From UBA9647 sp049522195 (lineage in GTDB: Bacteria > Bacteroidota > Ignavibacteria > UBA10030), in contig JBEKOB010000064.1 in the NCBI GenBank assembly GCA_049522195.1, forward strand, positions 1-25,082: a DNA stretch of 25,082 bases, in the 5' to 3' direction. Position 1 is the stretch's first letter; each line of letters begins with the position of its first letter. Below, one piece after another: positions 1 through 7,845 of the stretch. The notes under the pieces were generated by a model. That model was not told the DNA's origin. It saw only the letters and a program-made list of their open reading frames with translations, and did not search any database. Made by a program: the position numbers and the translations under genes.

Positions 1-57
1 CCTGATCACCCGATCGAGCGATCACCGTAACTTGAATACCAACAGCTAACTGGATAG

Positions 58-3000
58 ATGTCAAATTCTTTCCTCGATATTCTCAAAGAAAAGATAGTTG
101 TCTTTGACGGCGCAACAGGGACTCATCTGCAAGGCCAAAACCTGACGGCGGATGATTTCGGTGGAGAGCGTTTCAACGGCTGCAACGAATATCTCGTCGT
201 AACAAAGCCATCGGCGGTGGAGAATGTCCATCGGGACTACCTCGACGCCGGATGCGATGTCATCGAGACGAACTCTTTCGGCGGGGCGAACATCGTGCTG
301 GCCGAATACGGTCTGGGAGATTTGGCGTACGATCTCAATTTCAAAGCTGCAACCATTGCCCGAAATGTTGCAAGTGGATATTCCCAGAAAGGGCAACCGC
401 GATTTGTCGCTGGCTCCATGGGGCCAACCACGAAACTGCCTTCTCTTGGACACATTACTTTTAAAGAGATGGCGGCAGCGTATCAGGTCCAGGCGCGGGC
501 ACTGATCGAAGGGGGTGTCGACCTCCTCAGCGTTGAAACCTGCCAGGATCTCCTTCAGATCAAGGCAGCGCTTTATGGCATTTTCGAGTCGTTCCGTGCG
601 AGCGGAAAACGAGTCCCGCTGGTGGTCTCAGTAACCATCGAAACGATGGGAACGATGCTCCTTGGGACAGAAATCGCTGCCGCTCTTGCGGCTATCGAAC
701 CCTTCAATGTGGATGTTATCGGAATGAATTGCGCGACCGGGCCGAAGGAAATGTCGGACCACGTCCGTGTCCTTTCAGCGAGCTCTCCCAAGCCGATCAT
801 TGTCATGCCCAATGCGGGCTTGCCCGAGAACATCGGCGGCAAGGCACACTACCACCTTTCTCCCCCTGAGCTCTCGAAATACCTTTCGCACTTCGTCAAG
901 GATCTAGGCGTGCAGGTTGTGGGGGGATGCTGCGGGACGACGCAGGAGCATATCCGACAACTTGTCGAGGCTGTCGGCAGCCTCTCGCCGATACCGCGCA
1001 AGTTCGAATTTGTTCCCGGCGCATCGAGTCTCTACCAGGCAGTGCCGTTTCAGACGGATCCTCCCCCGATTCTCATTGGCGAGAGAACGAACGCCAATGG
1101 GAGCAAGCAGTTCCGTGAGTTCCTTGTCAAGGAAGATTGGGAAGGGATGGTCGCAATGGGGCGTGACCAGGTTCGCGAGCAGGCGCACATGCTTGACGTC
1201 TGCGTCGCCTATGCCGGCCGGAATGAGGCAGCCGACATGCGCGAGCTGATCACCCGTTTCAATACGCAGATCTCCATTCCGCTTGTGCTCGACACGACGG
1301 AACCTCCGGTCATCGAAGAGGCGTTGCAGCGAATCGGCGGCAAGTCAATCGTAAACTCGATCAACCTCGAAGATGGTGAGGAGCGACTGGCAAGGGTTGT
1401 GCGTTTGTGTAAGCAGTACGGCGCCGCCGTCATTGCGCTGACAATCGATGAGAGCGGCATGGCAAAAACCGCGCAGGCCAAGCTTGTCGTTGCCCGGAAG
1501 ATCTACGAGCTGGCAGTCGGGAAATACGACATGAAACCGCACGACCTCATCTTCGATATGCTGACATTCACGCTCGGCTCGGGCGAAGAGGAGTTCAGGC
1601 GTTCCGGACTTGAGACCCTCGAAGGGATTCGGCTGGTGAAGCGTGAATTCCCTGGCGTTCACACGAGCCTGGGAGTCAGCAACGTTTCTTTTGGTCTCTC
1701 ACCTGCCCTGCGCCACGCGTTGAACAGCGTCTTCCTTCATTTCGCCGTCGAAGCCGGGCTCGACATGGCAATCGTTCATGCATCCAAGATCATGCCACTC
1801 TTCAAGATCGACGAGCGCGGCCGCGAATTGTGCCGGCAGCTCATCTTCGACGAACGCAAGTTCGAGGGGGAGGGGGTCGATCGCCGTTGCATGTATGATC
1901 CGTTGACGGAGCTCATGGCTTATTACAGCGGCCATAAAACAGCTGACAAAGCGAAGACCGAAACACGAGGGGGGACGATCGAAGAGCGGCTGAAAAACCG
2001 CATTATCGACGGAAATAAGGTTGGACTGCAACCCGACCTTGACGAGGCACTCAAGCATATCCCGGCTCTCGATATTATCAATATTGTTCTTCTCGATGGG
2101 ATGAAAGTCGTCGGGGAGTTGTTTGGTTCAGGCCAGATGCAGTTGCCGTTTGTCCTTCAATCGGCCGAGGTCATGAAGTCCGCCGTCTCGTATCTCGAGC
2201 CATTCATGGACAGGAAGGAAGGCTCTCAGAAAGGGACGCTTGTCATCGCAACGGTGAAGGGGGATGTTCACGACATCGGAAAGAACCTTGTCGACATCAT
2301 CCTGACGAACAATGGCTACAAGGTGGTGAACCTTGGCATCCGATGCCCGATTGAGACAATGCTCCAGGCAGCCCACGAGCATAACGCGGATGCGATAGGA
2401 ATGAGCGGACTGTTAGTAAAATCGACGCTTGTCATGAAGGAAAACCTTGAGGTGATGAATGAGCGGAACCTCAAGACTCCGGTTATACTTGGCGGAGCCG
2501 CATTGACGAAGCGCTATGTCGATGGTGACCTTCGTCCACTCTACAAGGGGAACGTCTACTACGCCAACGATGCGTTTGACGGACTTCGCTACATGGAGGA
2601 CATCCTCAATGGTCGGGGTCAATCGGGATCCGCAGAAAAGGTAATCCTCGCCGATCGGGAGTCACTCGTCGGAGCAGATGCCAAGATCGCGCTCGCCCTT
2701 GAGGCTCAGTCTGCGAAAGCGCGGACGGAAAACAGCACGATTGCTCCGTCAGGGGGACGTTCCAGGGTCAGAACGGATGTGCCGGTCCCTGCGCCCCCAT
2801 TCTGGGGATCAAAGATCGTAAAGGACCTGTCACTTGATGAGGTATTCAAGTATATCAACGAGACAGCCCTCATTCGGGGACAATGGCGGCTTGTGCGCGG
2901 TACAATGAGCGAATCGGAATACCAGAGAATCCTGGAAGAGCAGGTTCTTCCTGAATATCGGAGTCTGCAGGAGCAAGTGAAGCGCCACCAGCTTTTGATC

Positions 3001-3621
3001 CCCCAGGTTGTCTACGGCTATTTCCCATGTCAATCGGAGGGGAACGATCTGATCGTCTATCATCCTCCATCAGAGAAATCGAACAATTTGCAATCCACAA
3101 TTCGCAATCCGCAATCTGAGGAGTGGCTCCGGTTCACATTCCCGCGGCAGACGGATGATCGACATCTCTGCATTGCCGACTACTTCGCTTCCGTCGATTC
3201 TGGGAAGATGGATGTGCTCGCATGCCATGTCGTGACAGTTGGACGGCGAGCATCGGAGCATTCGAAGGCACTGTACGATGCAAACAGCTATAAAAACTAT
3301 TTGTATTTTCATGGTTTGAGCGTAGAGAGCGCCGAGGCGCTCGCCGAGCTCTGGCATAAACGGATCAGGGAAGACCTCGGCATAGCGGGAGATGATTCGC
3401 CGCACATCAAGCGGTTGTTCAGTCAGGGATATCAGGGCTCGAGGTTTAGTTTTGGCTATCCCGCATGTCCGCGTCTCGAGGATCAGGTAAAGCTCTTTGA
3501 ACTTTTGAGGCCGGAGCGCATCGGTGTCTATCTGACGGAAGAATTCCAAATGGAGCCGGAGCAATCGACTTCCGCCATTATCGTCCATCATCCCGAAGCC
3601 CGGTACTTTACCATTAAATGA
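58..3621 (+). CDS. metH: Cobalamin-dependent methionine synthase (5-methyltetrahydrofolate-homocysteine methyltransferase)
   Basis: Transfers the methyl group of methyl-tetrahydrofolate through cobalamin to homocysteine, making methionine in the cytoplasm. At 1187 residues it has all four modules of the family (E. coli MetH is about 1227). The homocysteine domain spans about 1-320, with zinc ligands C225 (GMNCATGP) and C291-C292 (GGCCGTT). The folate-binding domain spans about 335-600 and begins near ILIGERTNANGSK. A cap plus B12-binding module spans about 640-880, with the cobalamin-ligating His738 in DVHDIG and Ser783 in GMSGLLVKS. The reactivation (AdoMet) domain spans about 915-1187, with RPERIGVYLTEEF near the end. 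Residues about 1006-1021 form an odd Asn/Gln/Ser-rich linker encoded by repeat-like DNA. Only 57 bases precede the start, so an upstream cobalamin riboswitch cannot be judged. The ribosome site is weak (GGATAG just before ATG). Confidence 0.97.
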   Translation: MSNSFLDILKEKIVVFDGATGTHLQGQNLTADDFGGERFNGCNEYLVVTKPSAVENVHRDYLDAGCDVIETNSFGGANIVLAEYGLGDLAYDLNFKAATIARNVASGYSQKGQPRFVAGSMGPTTKLPSLGHITFKEMAAAYQVQARALIEGGVDLLSVETCQDLLQIKAALYGIFESFRASGKRVPLVVSVTIETMGTMLLGTEIAAALAAIEPFNVDVIGMNCATGPKEMSDHVRVLSASSPKPIIVMPNAGLPENIGGKAHYHLSPPELSKYLSHFVKDLGVQVVGGCCGTTQEHIRQLVEAVGSLSPIPRKFEFVPGASSLYQAVPFQTDPPPILIGERTNANGSKQFREFLVKEDWEGMVAMGRDQVREQAHMLDVCVAYAGRNEAADMRELITRFNTQISIPLVLDTTEPPVIEEALQRIGGKSIVNSINLEDGEERLARVVRLCKQYGAAVIALTIDESGMAKTAQAKLVVARKIYELAVGKYDMKPHDLIFDMLTFTLGSGEEEFRRSGLETLEGIRLVKREFPGVHTSLGVSNVSFGLSPALRHALNSVFLHFAVEAGLDMAIVHASKIMPLFKIDERGRELCRQLIFDERKFEGEGVDRRCMYDPLTELMAYYSGHKTADKAKTETRGGTIEERLKNRIIDGNKVGLQPDLDEALKHIPALDIINIVLLDGMKVVGELFGSGQMQLPFVLQSAEVMKSAVSYLEPFMDRKEGSQKGTLVIATVKGDVHDIGKNLVDIILTNNGYKVVNLGIRCPIETMLQAAHEHNADAIGMSGLLVKSTLVMKENLEVMNERNLKTPVILGGAALTKRYVDGDLRPLYKGNVYYANDAFDGLRYMEDILNGRGQSGSAEKVILADRESLVGADAKIALALEAQSAKARTENSTIAPSGGRSRVRTDVPVPAPPFWGSKIVKDLSLDEVFKYINETALIRGQWRLVRGTMSESEYQRILEEQVLPEYRSLQEQVKRHQLLIPQVVYGYFPCQSEGNDLIVYHPPSEKSNNLQSTIRNPQSEEWLRFTFPRQTDDRHLCIADYFASVDSGKMDVLACHVVTVGRRASEHSKALYDANSYKNYLYFHGLSVESAEALAELWHKRIREDLGIAGDDSPHIKRLFSQGYQGSRFSFGYPACPRLEDQVKLFELLRPERIGVYLTEEFQMEPEQSTSAIIVHHPEARYFTIK
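3073..3118 (+). repeat. Repeat-like CAAT-rich segment inside metH
   Basis: The motif GCAATC/CAATTC recurs four times in about 35 bases (TTTGCAATCC, ACAATTCGC, AATCCGC, AATCTG). It reads in frame as an Asn/Gln/Ser-rich linker at residues about 1006-1021 of MetH, where homologues normally run straight from the YHP strand into the next W-L-x-F strand. Short tandem units of this look are usually intergenic. An in-frame repeat insertion into a surface loop is the simplest explanation, but it is an inference without an alignment. Confidence 0.5.
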
Positions 3622-3719
3622 AATTGATGTACCTTATAAAAGAAGCCACTGCGCATCGTTAGAGTGAGTGGCATTTTCCTTCAAGTCACCGTTTACCATA
3701 CACAACCGACGCAACGACC

Positions 3720-4355
3720 ATGCCAAACCTTATACTTCTTCGCCACGGCGAATCACAATGGAATCTGGAAAACAGGTTCACCGGATGGACCGATATTCCC
3801 CTTTCACCTAAAGGCGAGCAGGAAGCCTACGAAGCCGGTCACAAGCTCAAGGCCTACAAATTTGACAAAGCGTACACTTCGGTTCTGAAGAGAGCAATCG
3901 ACACGCTCCAGATCGTACTGAAGATCATTGGACAGGAAAATATTCCGATTGAGTACGACAAGGCGCTCAACGAGCGTCACTACGGTGCTCTTCAGGGATT
4001 GAATAAAGCCGAAACTGCGGTGAAATATGGTGATGCCCAGGTGAAGCTCTGGAGGCGGAGCTACGATGTCCCACCTCCAAGCGAAGTGACCGAGTTGAAT
4101 CCGATGGGAATCAGCGAAAGCCTGAAGGATACTGCCGCCCGTACACTCCCCTACTTTGATTCCAAGATTCTTCCCGATATCAAGGCCGGCAAGAATATCC
4201 TCGTCGCGGCGCATGGCAATAGCCTTCGGTCAATCGTCATGCAGCTCGACAACCTCACCAGGGAACAGGTCATCGAACTCAACATCCCGACCGGTGTCCC
4301 GCTTCTTTATGTGTATGATACGGCAGGCAAGATACTCGAGCACAGATATCTTTGA
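3720..4355 (+). CDS. gpmA: 2,3-bisphosphoglycerate-dependent phosphoglycerate mutase
   Basis: Interconverts 3- and 2-phosphoglycerate in glycolysis and gluconeogenesis through a phosphohistidine. The catalytic motif LLRHGESQWN places the phospho-acceptor at His9. ERHYGALQG gives the acid Glu85, and AAHGNSLRS gives the second catalytic His165. TGWTDIPLS is the typical substrate-loop signature. At 211 residues it is the short form of the dPGM family (E. coli GpmA is 250), lacking part of the C-terminal insert and tail, as in many Bacteroidota and alphaproteobacterial enzymes. It lies 98 bases after metH with no clear Shine-Dalgarno site before the ATG. A strong terminator follows, so it closes this transcription unit. 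Confidence 0.96.
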   Translation: MPNLILLRHGESQWNLENRFTGWTDIPLSPKGEQEAYEAGHKLKAYKFDKAYTSVLKRAIDTLQIVLKIIGQENIPIEYDKALNERHYGALQGLNKAETAVKYGDAQVKLWRRSYDVPPPSEVTELNPMGISESLKDTAARTLPYFDSKILPDIKAGKNILVAAHGNSLRSIVMQLDNLTREQVIELNIPTGVPLLYVYDTAGKILEHRYL

Positions 4356-4378
4356 TCATCCGGTAGTGTGAGAAACCG

Positions 4379-4417
4379 AAAGGCACGGTCCAAATTCGAA
4401 CCGTGCCTTTTTTTGTT
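4379..4417 (+). terminator. Rho-independent terminator after gpmA
   Basis: An 11-bp perfect stem (AAAGGCACGGT at 4379-4389 with its complement at 4400-4410) has a 10-base loop and runs directly into a T tract (TTTTTTTGTTTTT). It lies 24 bases after the gpmA stop. It also sits in front of the 3' end of the convergent desaturase gene, but the minus-strand side lacks a T tract, so termination in that direction is less certain. Confidence 0.92.
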
Positions 4418-4448
4418 TTTGCCTTCCGTGAACAGGAACGAATCCCTT

Positions 4449-5486
4449 CTACAGACAGACTACTTCACGGATATGAGAGGGAATCAATCGGGAGCCAGGA
4501 ACGACCCCGTGTACAAGTGCCTTCGCGACATCCCCGAGGAATACAGTGTATGACCGATAGACGGAAGATCCTGCCTCCATATAATCGTTGTGCAACAGTA
4601 CGTGTAGCTTTGGGAGATTATACCACGGTATTCCCGGGTACAGGTGGTGTTCCAGGTGATAGTTAATGTTGCACATCATGAATGCCAGGGCCGGGTGTGT
4701 TGTGACCGTCCTTGTATCGGTGAATTCATTTTGCCCCGTCGTCAATCCGTGTTCGGCAATTCCGCGGAGATTGGCAAACTGGCCGGCGACAAGAAGGGGA
4801 TAGAGCCAACCCTTCAGCATCAGGCGATGGGGGACAAGCATCCAACTGGCCCCGACAATGATCGCCATTGCCAGCCACTCCGCAACGACCTTCACACGCT
4901 CTTCGCGAGTCCCCTTTCGGAGTGCATTGAGCGGCACCATGATCAGGTACAAATAGACGCCGGCTACAAAAACAGAAATATAGACAAACCGAAGCAATGA
5001 CGGATTCGCGGAGACATTCTCGATATCATCGGGGTCCTGTTCCGAATGAAGGAACTTGTGATGCAGCGGATGAACAACCCGATAACCCGCCACAGAGAAG
5101 AGGACCGGCAGTCCGCAGAAGAACCCAAGCAATTGATCGACGGCCGGCTTACGCGTGAAGAGGTTGTGGGATGATTCATGGGCCAGCACTGACAGCGTGC
5201 TGAGCGACAATCCCCCCACGGCATAGAGGAAGAGGTCTATGAGCAGCCAATGACTTCGAATTGAAAGCGTGACAGCAGTAAGCCAGACGGCATAGTGGAG
5301 CAGTATAACGAAGTTCCATCGTTTGTCGAGTACATGAAGACCGTGGATGGCCTGCTTCTTCTGTTGGGAGAATTCGTTTCGGGTTATTTTCCTGGACAAG
5401 TTCCCGTCCGGGCAGAAGTAAATGTCTGAAGCAGCTTGGAATGAATCGTGGTATTCTCGTGGCAACGCAATTTGGTTGTAGTCCAT
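4449..5486 (-). CDS. Membrane fatty acid desaturase family protein
   Basis: Predicted integral-membrane di-iron desaturase or hydroxylase that acts on acyl chains or a related lipid; the substrate is unknown. The three histidine boxes are present: HESSH (103-107), HPLHH (139-143, plus H147) and HLEHH (277-281). They are interspersed with hydrophobic segments at about 58-76, 81-101, 120-134, 166-187, 202-217 and 226-240. The reading frame stays open to 5723, but the start at 5486 is preferred: it begins MDYNQIALPREY, has a GGAGGG ribosome site 8 bases upstream on the minus strand, and the extra 79 residues look non-coding. The resulting 345 residues fit the family. It is convergent with gpmA and divergent from the DUF309 gene. 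Family assignment is firm. Confidence 0.92.
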   Translation of the reverse strand: MDYNQIALPREYHDSFQAASDIYFCPDGNLSRKITRNEFSQQKKQAIHGLHVLDKRWNFVILLHYAVWLTAVTLSIRSHWLLIDLFLYAVGGLSLSTLSVLAHESSHNLFTRKPAVDQLLGFFCGLPVLFSVAGYRVVHPLHHKFLHSEQDPDDIENVSANPSLLRFVYISVFVAGVYLYLIMVPLNALRKGTREERVKVVAEWLAMAIIVGASWMLVPHRLMLKGWLYPLLVAGQFANLRGIAEHGLTTGQNEFTDTRTVTTHPALAFMMCNINYHLEHHLYPGIPWYNLPKLHVLLHNDYMEAGSSVYRSYTVFLGDVAKALVHGVVPGSRLIPSHIREVVCL

Positions 5487-5580
5487 AGTCGTCCCTCCGG
5501 ATCTTCCCTTCATGGATGTCAGCACTCTTGCTGTCCTCGCTCTGAACTGTGGTGCCCCCAGCGCATCTCCCGATGGGGAC

Positions 5581-5610
5581 ATTGTATCCACGCAAAGCCT
5601 TCCTATCCAA
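5581..5610 (-). promoter_or_regulatory. Candidate sigma-70 promoter for the desaturase gene
   Basis: Read on the minus strand: TTGGAT at 5610-5605, an 18-base spacer, then TACAAT at 5586-5581. This would start transcription near 5574 and give a leader of about 88 bases. It is pattern recognition only; the -35 matches four of six consensus bases. Confidence 0.35.
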
Positions 5611-5751
5611 AAACAATTTCGAGTGACATTTGGTTCATGGGTATCCGGGCTCGGCGTTGCTTCAGTTGTGGTAAAGGAGGAGAGTATTCCTGAGAATGAC
5701 ACAACAACGTCGAAACACCGCATAAAATCAATAAAATATCGCTCTCACAGC

Positions 5752-5780
5752 TTGTTTTTTATTCCTCTGTTTGCTATACT
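5752..5780 (+). promoter_or_regulatory. Candidate promoter for DUF309-ferredoxin genes
   Basis: TTGTTT (5752-5757), a 17-base spacer, then TATACT (5775-5780). The predicted transcription start, about 7 bases on, falls at or just before the ATG at 5789. If real, the DUF309 message would be leaderless, which agrees with the absence of a Shine-Dalgarno site there. Confidence 0.45.
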
Positions 5781-5788
5781 CAGTCCGA

Positions 5789-6172
5789 ATGGATGAGCGA
5801 TTCTACGAGGGTATTCGGGAATTCAATGAGGGGAGATACTTTGAAGCGCACGATATTCTTGAAGACCTCTGGCAAGGTTATCGCGAACCCGACCGTGTAT
5901 TCCTGCAGGCTCTGATTCACTCCGCCGTTGGCCTCTATCATCTCGAAAACGACAATTTCAAAGGGGCCCGTAGCCAGCTGTCGAAAGCCTGCACGAAGAT
6001 CGAACCATACAGGCCGGAATATTGGGGCATCCGCGTAGATATCCTGTATGCATCGTTGCAGGATCGGATGACGATCCTCGAGGCGTCTGAGAGAGGCGGG
6101 GAAAAGGGTTTTGAGTTGCGGGAAAGACCAAGAATCCAGCTGACATCAGGCAATTATCTGACAATTCCTTAA
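5789..6172 (+). CDS. DUF309 domain-containing protein
   Basis: A 127-residue, mostly helical protein of the DUF309 family; its molecular role is unknown. The family signature lies at residues 11-28: EFNEGRYFEAHDILEDLW, with His21 and the acidic/Trp pair. It is followed by a second helix pair with FLQALIHSAVGLYHLE. The ATG at 5789 is preferred over an in-frame TTG at 5771 because homologues begin just before this helix and the TTG falls inside the apparent promoter. The next gene, a ferredoxin, starts 17 bases downstream and both end at one terminator, so they are probably co-transcribed. No catalytic residues can be named. Confidence 0.85.
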   Translation: MDERFYEGIREFNEGRYFEAHDILEDLWQGYREPDRVFLQALIHSAVGLYHLENDNFKGARSQLSKACTKIEPYRPEYWGIRVDILYASLQDRMTILEASERGGEKGFELRERPRIQLTSGNYLTIP

Positions 6173-6189
6173 CTAGAGGAGATATCTGA

Positions 6190-6528
6190 ATGGCGACTTT
6201 TATCACAGAGGAGTGTATCAACTGCGGAGCCTGTGAACCGGAGTGTCCGAACACAGCAATCTATGCTGGCGGAGTTCAATGGGAGAAGGAAGGCGCCACG
6301 CACGAAGCAATCTCGAACGACTTCTACTACATCGTTCCGGAAAAATGCACCGAGTGTGTGGGACATTTTGAAAAAGAACAATGCGCCGCAGTATGTCCGG
6401 TCGATTGCTGCGTTCCTGATCCGAATATCGTCGAGACCGAGGACGTGCTCTACGAGCGGGCAAAGAAACTGCATCCGGATCGCACATTTGCTGAATTGAG
6501 TCCCGCGACATCACGTTTCAGAAAATAA
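6190..6528 (+). CDS. YfhL-type 2[4Fe-4S] ferredoxin
   Basis: Small soluble electron carrier of 112 residues. Cluster I uses C9, C12, C15 and C19 (CINCGACEPECP). Cluster II uses C53, C56, C65 and C69 in the spaced pattern CTECVGHF-x4-CAAVCP, which is typical of the YfhL / Allochromatium-type ferredoxins with an eight-residue insertion. The C-terminal tail of about 40 residues is helical and charged, also as in that group. An AGAGGAGA ribosome site lies about 9 bases before the ATG. It follows the DUF309 gene and precedes a large terminator hairpin. The redox partner cannot be told from context. Confidence 0.93.
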   Translation: MATFITEECINCGACEPECPNTAIYAGGVQWEKEGATHEAISNDFYYIVPEKCTECVGHFEKEQCAAVCPVDCCVPDPNIVETEDVLYERAKKLHPDRTFAELSPATSRFRK

Positions 6529-6550
6529 GTTCGCGCAACATTGGAATGGA

Positions 6551-6612
6551 GGTCGGTGTCTAACCATCACGGAAGAAGATGATGGTGTGCGACAGCCGAC
6601 CTTCTTTTTTTT
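6551..6612 (+). terminator. Large terminator after the ferredoxin gene
   Basis: Two-stage hairpin: GGTCGGTGTC (6551-6560) pairs with GACAGCCGACC (6591-6601) with one bulge, and ACCATCA (6563-6569) pairs with TGATGGT (6580-6586). TTCTTTTTTTT follows. An in-frame GTG at 6587 that would extend the next gene lies inside this stem, which argues for the later ATG at 6641. Confidence 0.9.
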
Positions 6613-6640
6613 AGATCACGGTCAGTTCAGATCGGACATT

Positions 6641-7486
6641 ATGAAGATCGGTGCATATGATATCGTTTCCCTGGAAACCGGCCGCTTTTCGCTCGATGGC
6701 GGTGCTATGTTCGGAGTCGTTCCCTGGGTGTTCTGGAGCAAACTGAACCCGCCTGATGAACGTCAGCGCATCGAGCTCGCCGCACGCTGCTGGCTTGTTC
6801 GTGGCAACGGCCGGACCATCCTCGTCGATGACGGGAACGGGACAAAGTGGTCAGAGAAATTGAAGGATATCTACAAGCTTAACAACGCCACTGGCGATCT
6901 TCTGACATCTCTCAGGAACGTTGGCCTGTCCCCTGATGACATTACCGATGTCATATTGACCCACCTGCATTTCGATCACGCGGGCGGCTCAACAACCGTC
7001 GTGGATGGCAAGCTTGTGCCCACGTTTCCGAAAGCCCGCTACTACGTGCAGAGGAAACAATGGGAGCTTTCTCAGAATCCGACGGAAAAAGATCGCGGCA
7101 GTTTCATGCGAGACGACTTCACACCGCTCATGACGCACGGGGTCCTCGAATTGATCGATGGGGAATTCGAGCTTTTCCCGGGTATCGAACTGCTTGTCTG
7201 CAACGGTCACACAAACGCACAGCAGCTCCCGAAGGTGTCCGATGGTCGGAGGACCATGTTGTTCTGCTGCGATCTGATCCCGACGACCTCGCACATCCCG
7301 TGGCCGTACGTGATGGCCTACGATGTCAGGCCTCTAGGAACGATCGAGGAGAAAAAAAAGATCTTTGGTCGGGCATATGAAGAAGGGTGGATCCTGTTCT
7401 TGGAACACGATCCAACAACGGTCGCGATCACGCTCAAAGCAGCAGAAAAAGGATTTGCAGTCAATCAGCGATTGATGTCGATCTGA
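6641..7486 (+). CDS. MBL-fold metallo-hydrolase (YtnP / lactonase-like)
   Basis: A 281-residue metallo-beta-lactamase-fold hydrolase binding two metal ions. Metal ligands are visible: HLHFDH at 108-113 (H108, H110, D112, H113), H190 in CNGHT, D211 in CCDLIP and H256 in LEHDP. The layout resembles YtnP-type and AHL-lactonase-like enzymes, so a lactone or other ester is a plausible substrate, but no substrate can be assigned. The ATG at 6641 gives an N-terminus matching the family (MKIGAYDIVSLETG). No signal peptide is seen, so it is cytoplasmic. It heads a short run with a Rieske protein (23-base gap) and queG. Confidence 0.88.
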   Translation: MKIGAYDIVSLETGRFSLDGGAMFGVVPWVFWSKLNPPDERQRIELAARCWLVRGNGRTILVDDGNGTKWSEKLKDIYKLNNATGDLLTSLRNVGLSPDDITDVILTHLHFDHAGGSTTVVDGKLVPTFPKARYYVQRKQWELSQNPTEKDRGSFMRDDFTPLMTHGVLELIDGEFELFPGIELLVCNGHTNAQQLPKVSDGRRTMLFCCDLIPTTSHIPWPYVMAYDVRPLGTIEEKKKIFGRAYEEGWILFLEHDPTTVAITLKAAEKGFAVNQRLMSI

Positions 7487-7509
7487 TCAGGTTCATCAGA
7501 GAAAGCGCA

Positions 7510-7845
7510 ATGAGCCGATTCGTGAAAGTTGCCCGGACGACAGATTTCATTACGCGGAAATCAATGCGTGTGACGATCGAGAATGTGGATGTCGCATTGT
7601 TTTCGGTGGATGGGGTCTACCACGCCGTGCAGAATGATTGTCCGCACCAGCATTTTTCCGCCTTGCATGATGGCATTCTGAATGGTGGAGAAATCACGTG
7701 CCCGATGCACGGATGGACCTTTGATCTTGCCTCTGGCAAGGCGACGATTGGCGGCGGCAAGCTCAAGTGCTACGCTGTGAATGTAGTTGGCAACGATATA
7801 CTGGTCGAAGCGCCGGATGATGAGCCGGAGTGGGCAAAGAAGTGA
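7510..7845 (+). CDS. Rieske [2Fe-2S] ferredoxin-like protein
   Basis: A 111-residue stand-alone Rieske protein of the NirD / dioxygenase-ferredoxin type. The two cluster motifs are CPHQH (C44, H46) and CPMHGW (C64, H67), spaced as expected, with FDLASGKA following. There is no signal peptide or membrane anchor, so it is a soluble cytoplasmic electron carrier. The ATG at 7510 is chosen because upstream in-frame sequence overlaps the MBL gene. Its stop codon overlaps the proposed GTG start of queG, indicating translational coupling. No oxygenase or nitrite reductase lies nearby, so its partner is unknown. Confidence 0.9.
   Translation: MSRFVKVARTTDFITRKSMRVTIENVDVALFSVDGVYHAVQNDCPHQHFSALHDGILNGGEITCPMHGWTFDLASGKATIGGGKLKCYAVNVVGNDILVEAPDDEPEWAKK

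Larger units (their letters stand above)
5487..5788. other. Divergent intergenic region (desaturase / DUF309)
   Basis: About 300 bases without a convincing gene, between two divergent starts. Candidate promoters face each way (5581-5610 on minus, 5752-5780 on plus). Open frames here on either strand lack ribosome sites that fit or any recognisable domain. No riboswitch-like structure was recognised. Confidence 0.6.

Noticed and set aside
1..57. Possible cobalamin riboswitch or end of an upstream gene before metH
   Set aside because: Only 57 bases are visible. No B12-box or gene tail can be supported.
3070..3591. 173-codon frame on the minus strand
   Set aside because: Antisense to the MetH reactivation domain, which is clearly coding on the plus strand.
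3649..3682. GCCACT ... AGTGGC hairpin between metH and gpmA as a terminator
   Set aside because: Only 6 base pairs with a loop of about 16 bases and a poor T tract.
5487..5723. N-terminal extension of the desaturase by 79 residues
   Set aside because: The internal ATG at 5486 has a strong GGAGGG site and a family-like N-terminus. The extension is Ser/Thr/Pro-rich without a targeting signal and overlaps the candidate promoter.
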